Shown here: one piece after another, positions 51,513 to 58,152 of the stretch
Position numbering within the stretch: position 1 is the first letter of the stretch
Layout: every line of letters begins with the position of its first letter
From: CALBZH01 sp964538515
GTDB lineage: Bacteria; Desulfobacterota; Syntrophobacteria; Syntrophobacterales; Syntrophobacteraceae
Assembly (NCBI GenBank): GCA_964538515.1
Contig: CAZIEW010000028.1
Span: 1 to 58,152 of the forward strand
Length of the DNA: 58,152 nt
Reading direction: 5' to 3'
Position numbers and translations under genes: made by a program
Notes under the pieces: generated by a model
The model's input: the letters and a program-made list of their open reading frames with translations, nothing else
Databases searched by the model: none
Told to the model about the DNA's origin: nothing

Positions 51513-52817
51513 TCATCCGTAGAGATACCAGCAGATGGCGACCGACATGATCACGGCCACGACATCGCCAATCAGGCCCGCGGCCAGCGCATGTCGGATC
51601 CGCTTCACCTGCACCGCCCCGAAATAGACGGCGAGAACGTAGAAAGTCGTTTCGCTCGACCCCTGGAGCGTCGAAACCAAATAGCCCGTGTAGCTGTCCG
51701 GGCCGATCGCCGGGTTGTTGACAATGGAGGCCAGGACGCCGTAAGCCCCCGATCCGGAGAGCGACCGCATGATCGCCATGAGAAGCCCTTCGGCCGGAAG
51801 TCCTACCATCGCCGTGTAGCCGCCGACCTTCCCGACGACCGCATCGAGCGCCCCGCTCGCGCGCAGCATCCCGATGGCAACCAGGATCGCCACCAGGTAG
51901 GGAATGATCTTCACCGCCACCTGGAACCCGTCTTTGGCCCCTTCGACGAAAACCTCGTAGATGCGCACCTTCCTGACCACACCGAATCCTAAGAAAGCCA
52001 TCATGAGGCCCGGAATGATCCAGGGCGAGATGCTCTTCCCGTAGAGAATCGTGAGGGGGATGACAGCGATCACGCAGCCCAGAGCCGCAAGGCTTACCCA
52101 CAGAGGATAAGACTCCGAGCCGTCCTCGACCAGCTTCGACACATCCGTTTCCGGGGTCACCTCCCTCTCGACCGCTGCGACCGCATCCGAGCGCACCGCC
52201 CCACCGGAGACAGGAAAGAACCGCTGCAGCGCTCGAGTCGCAAAAATGGTGATCAATGTCGCACAAACGGTGGCGAACAACGTCGTCGGCATGATGCCGG
52301 CCGGATTGGCCGACCCCGCCGCCGCGCGAAGGGCGATCACGCCTGTCGGAAGCAGCGTCACGCTCGCCGTGTTGATGGCGATGAAAAGCACCATGGCGTT
52401 CGTGGCCGTCCCAGGGTGCGGGTTAAGCTGGTCGAGCTCCTGCATCGCTCGAACGCCGAAAGGTGTCGCCGCGTTCCCCAACCCCATGACATTGGCCGAC
52501 AGGTTCAGGATCATCGCCCCCATGGCCGGATGGTCCGGCGGCACCTCGGGGAAAAGCCAGACCATCAGCGGCCGGATGACTCGGGAAATGATGGTCAGCA
52601 GCCCCCCCGCCTCGGCGACTTTCATCAGACCGAGAAAAAGCGTCATGACGCCGATCAGGCTGATTGCGAGCTCGACCGCTCCGCCCGCGGATTCCACCAT
52701 GGCTTTGGAAAGACGTTCCATCGGAGCTATGGAATCGGCCGAAGCGATCCCGAATACCTGCTGCCAGGCAGCCGATAAGAACGCTACCAGAGCCATGACG
52801 AAGAAGATGACATTCAT
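51513..52817 (-). CDS. Spore-maturation-like (SpmA-SpmB fusion) membrane protein
   Basis: A 434-residue membrane protein that joins the SpmA-like half (residues about 1-200; VMGLGNAATPFGVRAMQELD) and the SpmB-like half (about 225-434; FQVAVKIIPYLVAILVAIGM, then YTGYLVSTLQGSSETTFYVL). Both halves are nucleoside-recognition (Gate) domains with two to four helices each. Fused forms occur in many non-sporulating bacteria. The function is unproven; transport of a small metabolite is assumed. ATG 52817 is preceded only by a weak site. The acyl-CoA synthetase is 55 bases downstream on the same strand. No sporulation genes are present. Confidence 0.88.
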   Translation of the reverse strand: MNVIFFVMALVAFLSAAWQQVFGIASADSIAPMERLSKAMVESAGGAVELAISLIGVMTLFLGLMKVAEAGGLLTIISRVIRPLMVWLFPEVPPDHPAMGAMILNLSANVMGLGNAATPFGVRAMQELDQLNPHPGTATNAMVLFIAINTASVTLLPTGVIALRAAAGSANPAGIMPTTLFATVCATLITIFATRALQRFFPVSGGAVRSDAVAAVEREVTPETDVSKLVEDGSESYPLWVSLAALGCVIAVIPLTILYGKSISPWIIPGLMMAFLGFGVVRKVRIYEVFVEGAKDGFQVAVKIIPYLVAILVAIGMLRASGALDAVVGKVGGYTAMVGLPAEGLLMAIMRSLSGSGAYGVLASIVNNPAIGPDSYTGYLVSTLQGSSETTFYVLAVYFGAVQVKRIRHALAAGLIGDVVAVIMSVAICWYLYG

Positions 52818-53123
52818 GCTGCGCCAGTCCGCTCCTCGATCGTAGGTCGACGTCTCTACGCTGGGAAAATGAGACTCCTATCCGTGGGTTCGCACCGCCT
52901 CAACGGTCGGAATTCAGATGCGGTCTTTTGGGCCATCTTGCAACAGGAGCATTGGGCCGTCAAGCCATGCAAATGAGAGCAATGGGGTCGGCTCATGAGA
53001 TCCCCGAGAGGTTTCCCTACACAAAATGATCCACAAATGATAACAAAGCCGCTGGTCTCATAGTGCCGCGGAACGCTCCAGCCTCGCTTTCGGGTTGATC
53101 CAGGATCCTTTGCATTCAGGAAC
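52818..53123. other. 306-base gap between divergent SpmAB-like gene and focA
   Basis: This holds the divergent promoter zone. I see no RNA gene. A repeated ACAAA-TGAT-type pair (near 53020-53040) and a sigma-54-like TTGGGCC-TTGCAA (52927-52945) were noted; the latter spacing is two bases short of the consensus. Confidence 0.4.
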
Positions 53124-54059
53124 ATGAACCGGAGGGATAGCCTCTTGACACCGGACATTCCATCATTCGATGCCTTGCTGCCCAAGGCCATGGCCGCGAA
53201 AGCCGAGGACATCGGCGTGGCCAAGGCCGCGCTGGGCCCCTACCGGATGTTCGCCCTGGCGATTCTGGCAGGAGCTTTCATCGCCCTCGGCGCCAATTTC
53301 GCTACAACCGTCTGGTCCGGAATGGTGAAAGTAACCATCAACGGGAGCGACAATTCGGTCTACACATTCGCCGTCCCTTACGGCATCCAGCGGCTCCTCG
53401 GGGCCATCGTTTTCTCCACCGGTCTCATCATGGTCGTGATCGGCGGTGCCGAGCTCTTCACGGGAAACTGCCTGATCCCCATGGCCTGGGCGTCCGGAAA
53501 GGTTTCAACGCGCGCCATGCTCAAGAACTGGGTGATCGTTTACTTCGGTAATTTCGTCGGATCCATCGTGACCGCCTACGGAGTCTTTCTGGGGGCTCAG
53601 CACACGTTTGGAGGCGGCGCCGTGGGGCTCACGGCCCTGAGCATCGGAATCGCCAAGAATTCTCTGGGCTTTTTTCAGTGCACCGTCCTCGCGATCTTCT
53701 GCAATGCCCTGGTCTGCATGGCGGTCTGGATGTGCTTCAGTGCCAGAAGCACCATGGACAAGGTCCTGGTCATCGTGCCTCCCATCGCGGCCTTCGTCGC
53801 TTGCGGATTCGAGCACTGCGTGGCAAACATGTACTTCCTGCCTTCCGCCATCTTCATCAAGGATTTCGACCCGACCTTTTTCGCGACGGTCGCCCCGGCT
53901 CTCAAAGACGGCGGCGTCTCCCTCACATGGGGAGTCTTCCTCCTCAAGAACCTCCTCCCCGCGACTCTGGGAAACCTGATCGGAGGCTCGCTCCTGGTTG
54001 GCGGAATGTACTGGTTCATCTACCTCAGACCCAGCTGGACGGGAAGAGCCAATGACTGA
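53124..54059 (+). CDS. focA: Formate/nitrite transporter (FocA/FNT family)
   Basis: A 311-residue channel of the formate-nitrite transporter family with six membrane helices in the FocA fold. Signatures: AGAFIALGANFATTVWSG, then VIGGAELFTGNCLIPMAWAS with the family TGN, LKNWVIVYFGNFVGSIVTAY, VCMAVWMCFSARSTMDKVLV, and FEHCVANMYFLP, where the pore His lies. Formate or nitrite/hydrosulfide selectivity cannot be assigned, but FdhD and the Mo-cofactor gene make formate likely. ATG 53124 lies near AACATG with no strong site; an inner start is less likely. The S4 protein and darP follow on the same strand. Confidence 0.94.
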   Translation: MNRRDSLLTPDIPSFDALLPKAMAAKAEDIGVAKAALGPYRMFALAILAGAFIALGANFATTVWSGMVKVTINGSDNSVYTFAVPYGIQRLLGAIVFSTGLIMVVIGGAELFTGNCLIPMAWASGKVSTRAMLKNWVIVYFGNFVGSIVTAYGVFLGAQHTFGGGAVGLTALSIGIAKNSLGFFQCTVLAIFCNALVCMAVWMCFSARSTMDKVLVIVPPIAAFVACGFEHCVANMYFLPSAIFIKDFDPTFFATVAPALKDGGVSLTWGVFLLKNLLPATLGNLIGGSLLVGGMYWFIYLRPSWTGRAND

Positions 54060-54073
54060 TTGGATCCAGTGTC

Positions 54074-54325
54074 ATGGTCCGGCTCCAGAGACGAACGAAG
54101 GGAAGCAGATTGCATACCGCCACCCGGTTTAAGATAGACGGCGATCACATTGAGCTCATTAAGCTCCTCAAGGTTACGGGCCTTTGCAGCAGCGGGGGAA
54201 CGGCCAAGCTCGTGACGGACGCGGGACAGGTCAAAGTTGACGGCCTGGTCGAGCTTCGCAAGCGTTGCAAGATCAGGAAAGGACAGCGTGTGGAATTTGA
54301 GGGAGCCGTGATTGAAGTCGAGTGA
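54074..54325 (+). CDS. S4-domain RNA-binding protein (YbcJ-like)
   Basis: An 83-residue S4-type RNA-binding protein. Family blocks: IKLLKVTGLCSSGGTAKLV, then GQVKVDGLVELRKRCKIRKG and VEFEGAVIEV at the end. YbcJ is a small S4 protein implicated in ribosome assembly. The longest frame starts at ATG 54074; TTG 54110 with AAGGGAAG upstream gives the 71-residue size nearer to YbcJ and may be the real start. It is 14 bases after focA and overlaps the darP start by 14 bases, so the three genes probably share a transcript. Confidence 0.88.
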   Translation: MVRLQRRTKGSRLHTATRFKIDGDHIELIKLLKVTGLCSSGGTAKLVTDAGQVKVDGLVELRKRCKIRKGQRVEFEGAVIEVE

Positions 54326-54842
54326 TATCAATGACCATGGGGCATACGATTCGGAGACCGGCGCGGAGCGGAAGAGCAAGTCCCAGGTCAAGCGAGAGAT
54401 GCGGGAGCTGCAATCGCTTGGCGAACGGCTCGTGCAGCTTTCATCGGAGCAGTTGAGCAAGATCGACATGCCCGAAGACTTACGGGATGCCGTGCGCTTC
54501 GCGCGCGGGCTCAAACGCGGTGAAGCCTTGCGCCGCCAGCTTCAATACATCGGTACTCTCATGCGCGAAGCCGATCCGGACCCTATCCGGAAGGCGTTGG
54601 AGGACATCAGCCGGGGGCAGCGAGTTGATGCTCAACTGTTCCGACGGGTGGAACGGTGGCGGGATCAGCTTATTGAAGGCAACGACGCCCTGGTGGATGA
54701 GATCGTAAGTCTATACCCGGATGCCGACCGCCAACGACTGCACCAGTTGGTCGTCAACGCTCGCAGGGAGAAGCGGGAAGACAAGGGTCCCAAATCTTCC
54801 CGAGCCTTGTTCCGATACTTGAGGGAGCTTGCCGGATCCTGA
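54312..54842 (+). CDS. darP: DarP/YjgA ribosome-associated protein (DUF615)
   Basis: A 176-residue protein of the DarP/YjgA family that associates with 50S precursors and promotes peptidyl-transferase centre maturation. Features: a charged N-terminus, KSKSQVKREMRELQSLGERL near residue 22, MPEDLRDAVRFARGLKRGEA near residue 53, LRRQLQYIGTLMREADPDPI near residue 75, and the C-terminal KSSRALFRYLREL. The start TTG 54312 overlaps the S4 gene end and has GAGGGAG at suitable distance; no in-frame ATG is close. A nearby S4 protein also points to ribosome assembly. It converges with the small minus-strand gene. Confidence 0.92.
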   Translation: MKSSDINDHGAYDSETGAERKSKSQVKREMRELQSLGERLVQLSSEQLSKIDMPEDLRDAVRFARGLKRGEALRRQLQYIGTLMREADPDPIRKALEDISRGQRVDAQLFRRVERWRDQLIEGNDALVDEIVSLYPDADRQRLHQLVVNARREKREDKGPKSSRALFRYLRELAGS

Positions 54843-54867
54843 TCCCGTCGCGAGACCCCTAAGTTCC

Positions 54868-55191
54868 CTACCCGAACAAGTCCCAGTCCCACGGCCCCCA
54901 AGAGGTGGTTCCAAGGGCCATGCAAGCCGCTTCCTGAATGGAGTATCTCCTGATTGCATCTTCCCGAATGCCGTGCCTTCGATAGAACAGCTCCCTGCTG
55001 ATTGGTCGTTCGTGCTGGGTGAGGTCGTAGACATTGCCCTCGAGCTCGTTCCAGGCATATGGGAAGCATAGTGTCCCCTCCGGACGATCGCTACGAGCCC
55101 AGCCATGAACGACCAGGGCGCTCCTGTGCTCAAAGGCGAACAGCAGGGCACATTGAAAGCTCTCGGCCGCGCGTTCCGCGATTTCTTTCAT
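54868..55191 (-). CDS. Small conserved-looking protein with HGW/AWNE motif
   Basis: A 107-residue soluble protein. I do not recognise a named family. It has the pattern ALVVHGWARS, then PYAWNELEGNVYDLT, then RELFYRRHGI, which resembles the His-Trp and Asn-Glu plus VYDLT layout of small transglutaminase-like domains in uncharacterised proteins. The C-terminus is Trp-rich (SWGPWDWDLFG). It ends convergent with darP and follows the PilZ-like gene after about 100 bases on the same strand. Start ATG 55191 has a GGTGAG site only three bases away, so the start is uncertain. It could be a degenerate protease-like protein; evidence is motif-level only. Confidence 0.55.
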   Translation of the reverse strand: MKEIAERAAESFQCALLFAFEHRSALVVHGWARSDRPEGTLCFPYAWNELEGNVYDLTQHERPISRELFYRRHGIREDAIRRYSIQEAACMALGTTSWGPWDWDLFG

Positions 55192-55295
55192 GACTCACCG
55201 TGGTCGTTGCGGCTGGCGAAAGTCAAGGTTGCCGATCAGGAGGCTCAGCGAATCCTCCGCAAACGTGGGAGAGTCTCACTCCCCTCGTGTCAGCC

Positions 55296-56429
55296 TCACC
55301 GCCTCCCGACCCCCGAAACACAGTCGATGAGCTGTTCGCGAAGATGGACGATCTCCCCGATGAGGGTGCTGTATCCCCGGAACTGGCGATCGATCAGCTT
55401 GTCGTCGAACACGCCCGGCAGACGCTCCCTCAGAGTCAGAAACGATTTGTAGACCGGCTTGACCGCATCGCAGATGAACTCGGAGCTATCCGGCTCCGGT
55501 TCCAGGGGCAAGAGGCAGCTTCTAAGCAAGCTCGAAGCCTCCTCACGCATCAGGAGGGTCTGCTCCCCGACCTCCAGCAGGCCGCATCCAAGCTCCCGGC
55601 ACGGGAGCAGAAAGACGTCCATGGCGGCGGCGTAGGCCGGGTCCCCGACGCGCTTTGCGGCTTCGTCCCTCTGGAAGCTCTTGGAATACTTGAACTGCTC
55701 AAACACGCGCTTCACTCGATCATGGAATTTCGGGTTCAAGCATTGCAGGATGAAGGCCTTGGTCTCATGGAAGCTTGCCACCGCCTCCAGGTACTTCAAT
55801 CGAAGGTTCTGATAGATGCTCATGGACGAAAAGACCGTCTCGAACGGGGGCCGCATGCGCTTGATCTCGCTCGCGCTCATGTGGCGAACGAGATCGTTGC
55901 TGAAGTTAAGAAGCGTACGGGCCAGGTTTGGCTCCCGTTCCACGTCCTCACTGAAGGAGCATCCGCATCGGACGACCTTGCCCGACTGTTTGTACCAACG
56001 CAGGTTGACGGGGTGGTGCTTCCCTTTGAACCGAACCAAGATCGGTCTATCGAGAAAAGAGAAAAAATTCTCGCACTCAAGCTCGAGCTGCAGTCCTTCT
56101 TCCGAGAAATTGATGACCCGAACATCACTAATCCCGTGAAGCAGCTCCGTGGCAAGGGAGCCTTCCTCGGATTCCATTTGTCCCGGATCGTTGTCACTCG
56201 ATGGCATGAGTCCCATGAACGGCAGCTGAACGGTCTTCAGACACAGCAAATGACCGTGCGCCCGGCTCAAGCGCGCCTGCCCGGAAAGGGCTGCCACCGT
56301 GGGAAAGCGCGGTGATTGGCGCCTTTGATTGGAGTCCCTCCCCAAGATCAGCGACTCCACCATTTGGCGCAGCGATTCACAGTCCGCTAAGGTTTCTCTG
56401 ATCAGCTTTCCCGGAAACGAATTCTCCAT
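55296..56429 (-). CDS. PilZ-like domain protein
   Basis: A 377-residue cytoplasmic protein. The N-terminal part contains RRQSPRFPTV near residue 36, which resembles the PilZ RxxxR c-di-GMP motif, and VRVINFSEEGLQLELE near residue 100, which resembles the second motif (D/N)xSxxG. The spacing between the two is larger than usual, about 60 residues, so binding is not certain. The remaining 220 residues are helical (NLARTLLNFSNDLVRHMSAS; KYLEAVASFHETKAFILQCL) without a recognised domain. Start ATG 56429. It probably acts as a c-di-GMP effector, by inference. It is next to the small Trp-rich gene on the same strand. Confidence 0.65.
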   Translation of the reverse strand: MENSFPGKLIRETLADCESLRQMVESLILGRDSNQRRQSPRFPTVAALSGQARLSRAHGHLLCLKTVQLPFMGLMPSSDNDPGQMESEEGSLATELLHGISDVRVINFSEEGLQLELECENFFSFLDRPILVRFKGKHHPVNLRWYKQSGKVVRCGCSFSEDVEREPNLARTLLNFSNDLVRHMSASEIKRMRPPFETVFSSMSIYQNLRLKYLEAVASFHETKAFILQCLNPKFHDRVKRVFEQFKYSKSFQRDEAAKRVGDPAYAAAMDVFLLPCRELGCGLLEVGEQTLLMREEASSLLRSCLLPLEPEPDSSEFICDAVKPVYKSFLTLRERLPGVFDDKLIDRQFRGYSTLIGEIVHLREQLIDCVSGVGRR

Positions 56430-56716
56430 CGCACCCTACCAGAGCTTCAGGACTCCCATTTGATTCGAAGGCCCCGCATGGCTCATCCAAGACGTGGCGC
56501 ATTCTATCGATTTGACAACACCTGTTTCAGTATCACATGCGAGAGCTGTTTATGAAGCAAGATTCGAGCCGTTTCGGGTATTCAGGGACCCATTGAGCGG
56601 TGGCGGCTACCCAGCTCTCCCGGTCGTGAAAGCACGTCTTGGTTAAGGCGGCGTCTTCGTGCTACATAAAGCCGTCAGTCGAAGCGAGCGCGGGTGTGAC
56701 ACGAGGAGCGAGACCC

Positions 56717-57337
56717 ATGACGTTAAGCATACGTATCTTTAGCGATTTCACGTGCCCTTTCTGTTACCTTGCAACCGGCCTCATCGAGCAACTGAAGCAG
56801 GAGTATGACATCGAGGCGCAATGGCTCGGTTTCGAGCTGCATCCGGAGATCCCCGAAAAAGGCGTGCTCCTCGAAGAGAAGTTTCCCGAGTATGACCTCC
56901 CAGCGCTATTCGAAGAGCTTCGGGTCAAAGGGGCTCGGTACGGGTATCAATTCTGCGACTGCAAGCTGCTCGCGAATACGCGGAAAACCCTCGAGGCCGC
57001 CGAGTTTGCAAGGGACCACGGCAGGCACGATTCCTTTCAATCCGCAGTCTTTCAGGCCTACTTCACGCATGGGATGGACATCGGACAGCTCCCGGTGATT
57101 CTGAGCCTTGCTGCGCAGGCGGGGCTCGACCCTGATGCGCTGGCGTCCGCGCTTGCTGAAGGCCGGTACCGTGCTCGCGTGGACGAGAGCCGCGCCGAAG
57201 GGCTGCGCTTCGACGTAAGCGTCCTGCCGACCTTTGTCTTCGAAGGCGGCAAGAAGATCGTCGGGCTTCGCTCCATCGAGCCGTTCAGACAGGTGATCAA
57301 AGGGCTCCCCCATCGCACGATCCTTGACGTCCTGTGA
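56717..57337 (+). CDS. FrnE-like DsbA-family oxidoreductase
   Basis: A 206-residue DsbA-fold protein without signal peptide. The active site is CPFC (13-16) in IRIFSDFTCPFCYLATGLIE. The FrnE-like features are FELHPEIPEKGVLLEEKF near residue 42 and the closing SVLPTFVFEGGKKIVGLRS with the cis-Pro Pro (V-L-P-T) near residue 176. Related proteins act as 2-hydroxychromene-2-carboxylate isomerases or cytoplasmic thiol oxidoreductases. ATG 56717 follows GAGGAGCGAGACCC, so the longer frame from 56639 is not used. The MobA-like gene follows directly, about 20 to 50 bases away. Confidence 0.9.
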   Translation: MTLSIRIFSDFTCPFCYLATGLIEQLKQEYDIEAQWLGFELHPEIPEKGVLLEEKFPEYDLPALFEELRVKGARYGYQFCDCKLLANTRKTLEAAEFARDHGRHDSFQSAVFQAYFTHGMDIGQLPVILSLAAQAGLDPDALASALAEGRYRARVDESRAEGLRFDVSVLPTFVFEGGKKIVGLRSIEPFRQVIKGLPHRTILDVL

Positions 57338-57385
57338 TCATGGAGGAAACGGCGGGGCATGTCCCCTCGCCGGCTGGAAGTGCAC

Positions 57386-58152
57386 ATGTCCGAAGCAGCC
57401 GGAATCGTTGCGCTTGTCCTTGCAGCGGGGCAGTCGTCCCGAATGGGGCGCTTCAAGCCCCTTCTCCCGTTGGGTCCTTCGACCATGCTGGAGGAGGTCA
57501 TCGCTCGTTTGCACAGGGCAGGAGTCGCGGATGTCCGCGTGGTGACGGGAAACCGGACCTCGGAGCTCCGCCCCATCGTGGAGCGCGCGGGCGCCCGACC
57601 GTTCTTCAACCCGCATTTCGAGACGGGGATGTTTTCATCCATCCTCGCAGGAATTCGGACGCTCGAAGAGCATGTGGCGGCATTCCTGCTGCTCCCCGTT
57701 GACATCCCACTGGTCAAGCCCCGAACCGTTCGCACGCTTCTTAATGCCTTCAATCCCGACGCGCCCAGGATCCTTTATCCCCGTTTCGACGGCGAGCGCG
57801 GCCATCCGCCCCTCATTCCCCGAGCCCTGCTTGCGGATTTCCTCTCCCACGACTGTCCGGACGGCATGCGGGGGATTCTGGGATGTCTCGAAGACATGGC
57901 CGTGGATGTGGACGTCCCGGACGAAGGAATCCTGCTCGACTGCGATACGCCGGACGATTATCGAAAGTTGGTCGATCGATGGACCCGGGAGTACGCCCCC
58001 ACCGAAGCCGAGTGCGATGTCCTCTGCTCCCTGCTCCACGTCCCGGAGCGCGTGATCGTTCACGGCAGGATGGTGGCCGAAGTGGCCCGGCTCCTCGCCG
58101 TTCACCTGATTCAGAAAGGCTTTACCCTCGATCTTCCGCTTCTTGTCGCCGC
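57386..58152 (+). CDS. MobA-like nucleotidyltransferase fused to HD domain (cut by window edge)
   Basis: The frame runs open to the window end. The N-terminal domain has the MobA/MocA glycine-rich motif LVLAAGQSSRMGRFKPLLPL (near residue 11) and PVDIPLVKPRTV, with a metal Asp, near residue 105, so it would transfer a nucleotide from CTP or GTP to molybdopterin. From about residue 200 an HD-type segment begins (DVLCSLLHVPERVIVHGRMV), continuing past the edge. Fusions of MobA-like and HD domains occur in Desulfobacterota by memory. ATG 57386 is chosen; ATG 57359, with GGAGG upstream, is an alternative. The gene fits formate dehydrogenase cofactor maturation with FdhD. Confidence 0.85.
   Translation, partial: MSEAAGIVALVLAAGQSSRMGRFKPLLPLGPSTMLEEVIARLHRAGVADVRVVTGNRTSELRPIVERAGARPFFNPHFETGMFSSILAGIRTLEEHVAAFLLLPVDIPLVKPRTVRTLLNAFNPDAPRILYPRFDGERGHPPLIPRALLADFLSHDCPDGMRGILGCLEDMAVDVDVPDEGILLDCDTPDDYRKLVDRWTREYAPTEAECDVLCSLLHVPERVIVHGRMVAEVARLLAVHLIQKGFTLDLPLLVA

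Noticed and set aside
52927..52945. Sigma-54 promoter before focA
   Set aside because: The spacing between the GG and GC elements is two bases too short.
1..58152. CRISPR arrays, transposases, integrases or phage genes
   Set aside because: None of their repeats or protein motifs were seen anywhere in the window.

Overview
The window reads as a GC-rich chromosome segment from a Gram-negative anaerobe, most likely a Desulfobacterota (former Deltaproteobacteria) member related to the syntrophic or sulfate-reducing lineages. The evidence is LptF/LptG and a UB2H-type PBP1B (outer membrane), a dnaG-rpoD operon, formate functions (FdhD, a FocA-type channel, a MobA-like protein), the selenocysteine elongation factor SelB, an ADP-forming acyl-CoA synthetase, and an ApgM-type protein coupled to homoserine dehydrogenase. 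The assignment is inference from gene content; no 16S gene is present.

Layout. 1-5.4 kb (minus): fdhD (cut by the window edge), Nudix hydrolase, NCS2 nucleobase permease, prs, a COG1579 zinc-ribbon protein and a Nif3-like protein. 5.6 kb: tRNA-Met(CAT) with its terminator. 5.7-7.5 kb: a degenerate receiver-TPR protein, then a 364-base gap full of inverted repeats. 7.9-17.3 kb (minus): rpoD, dnaG, yqeY, hisA, a YbgC-like thioesterase, an ApgM-family protein (proposed homoserine kinase), hom and alaC. 17.4-19.7 kb (plus): selB and a Dabb protein. 19.8-26.2 kb (minus): VOC protein, AI-2E-type permease, TPR lipoprotein, PBP1B, RlmD. 26.5-36.4 kb: a UbiA prenyltransferase, azlCD, nadC, valS, an acidic protein, dgt, and divergent lptFG.

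36.8-45.1 kb (plus) is the striking part. A lipoprotein gene is followed by a 40-residue ORF missed by size cut-offs (37879-38001). Its leader matches the lasso-peptide leader pattern YxxPx(L/M)x9T at exact spacing, but its predicted core is only IVYYYYLF, with no Asp/Glu ring acceptor. Downstream come a lasso-type B2 protease, a PqqD/B1 recognition protein, a formyltransferase, an HPr-kinase-like kinase with a SPASM-like cysteine tail, a radical SAM enzyme, a GT9 glycosyltransferase and an NTP_transf_5 nucleotidyltransferase. No lasso cyclase (asparagine-synthetase-like) gene is present. A strong intrinsic terminator sits between the precursor and B2. I interpret this as a RiPP pathway of a type I cannot match to a described class: a lasso-style leader system that delivers a short Tyr4 peptide to a radical SAM, kinase, formyl and glycosyl tailoring set.

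45.1-58.2 kb: a translationally coupled ADP-forming acyl-CoA synthetase, DUF2339 and DUF3999 unit (minus), an SpmAB-like fused membrane protein, then focA, an S4-domain protein and darP (plus), a small Trp-rich protein and a PilZ-like protein (minus), a FrnE-like DsbA protein and a MobA-like/HD fusion cut by the right edge. No insertion sequence, phage gene or CRISPR array was seen.
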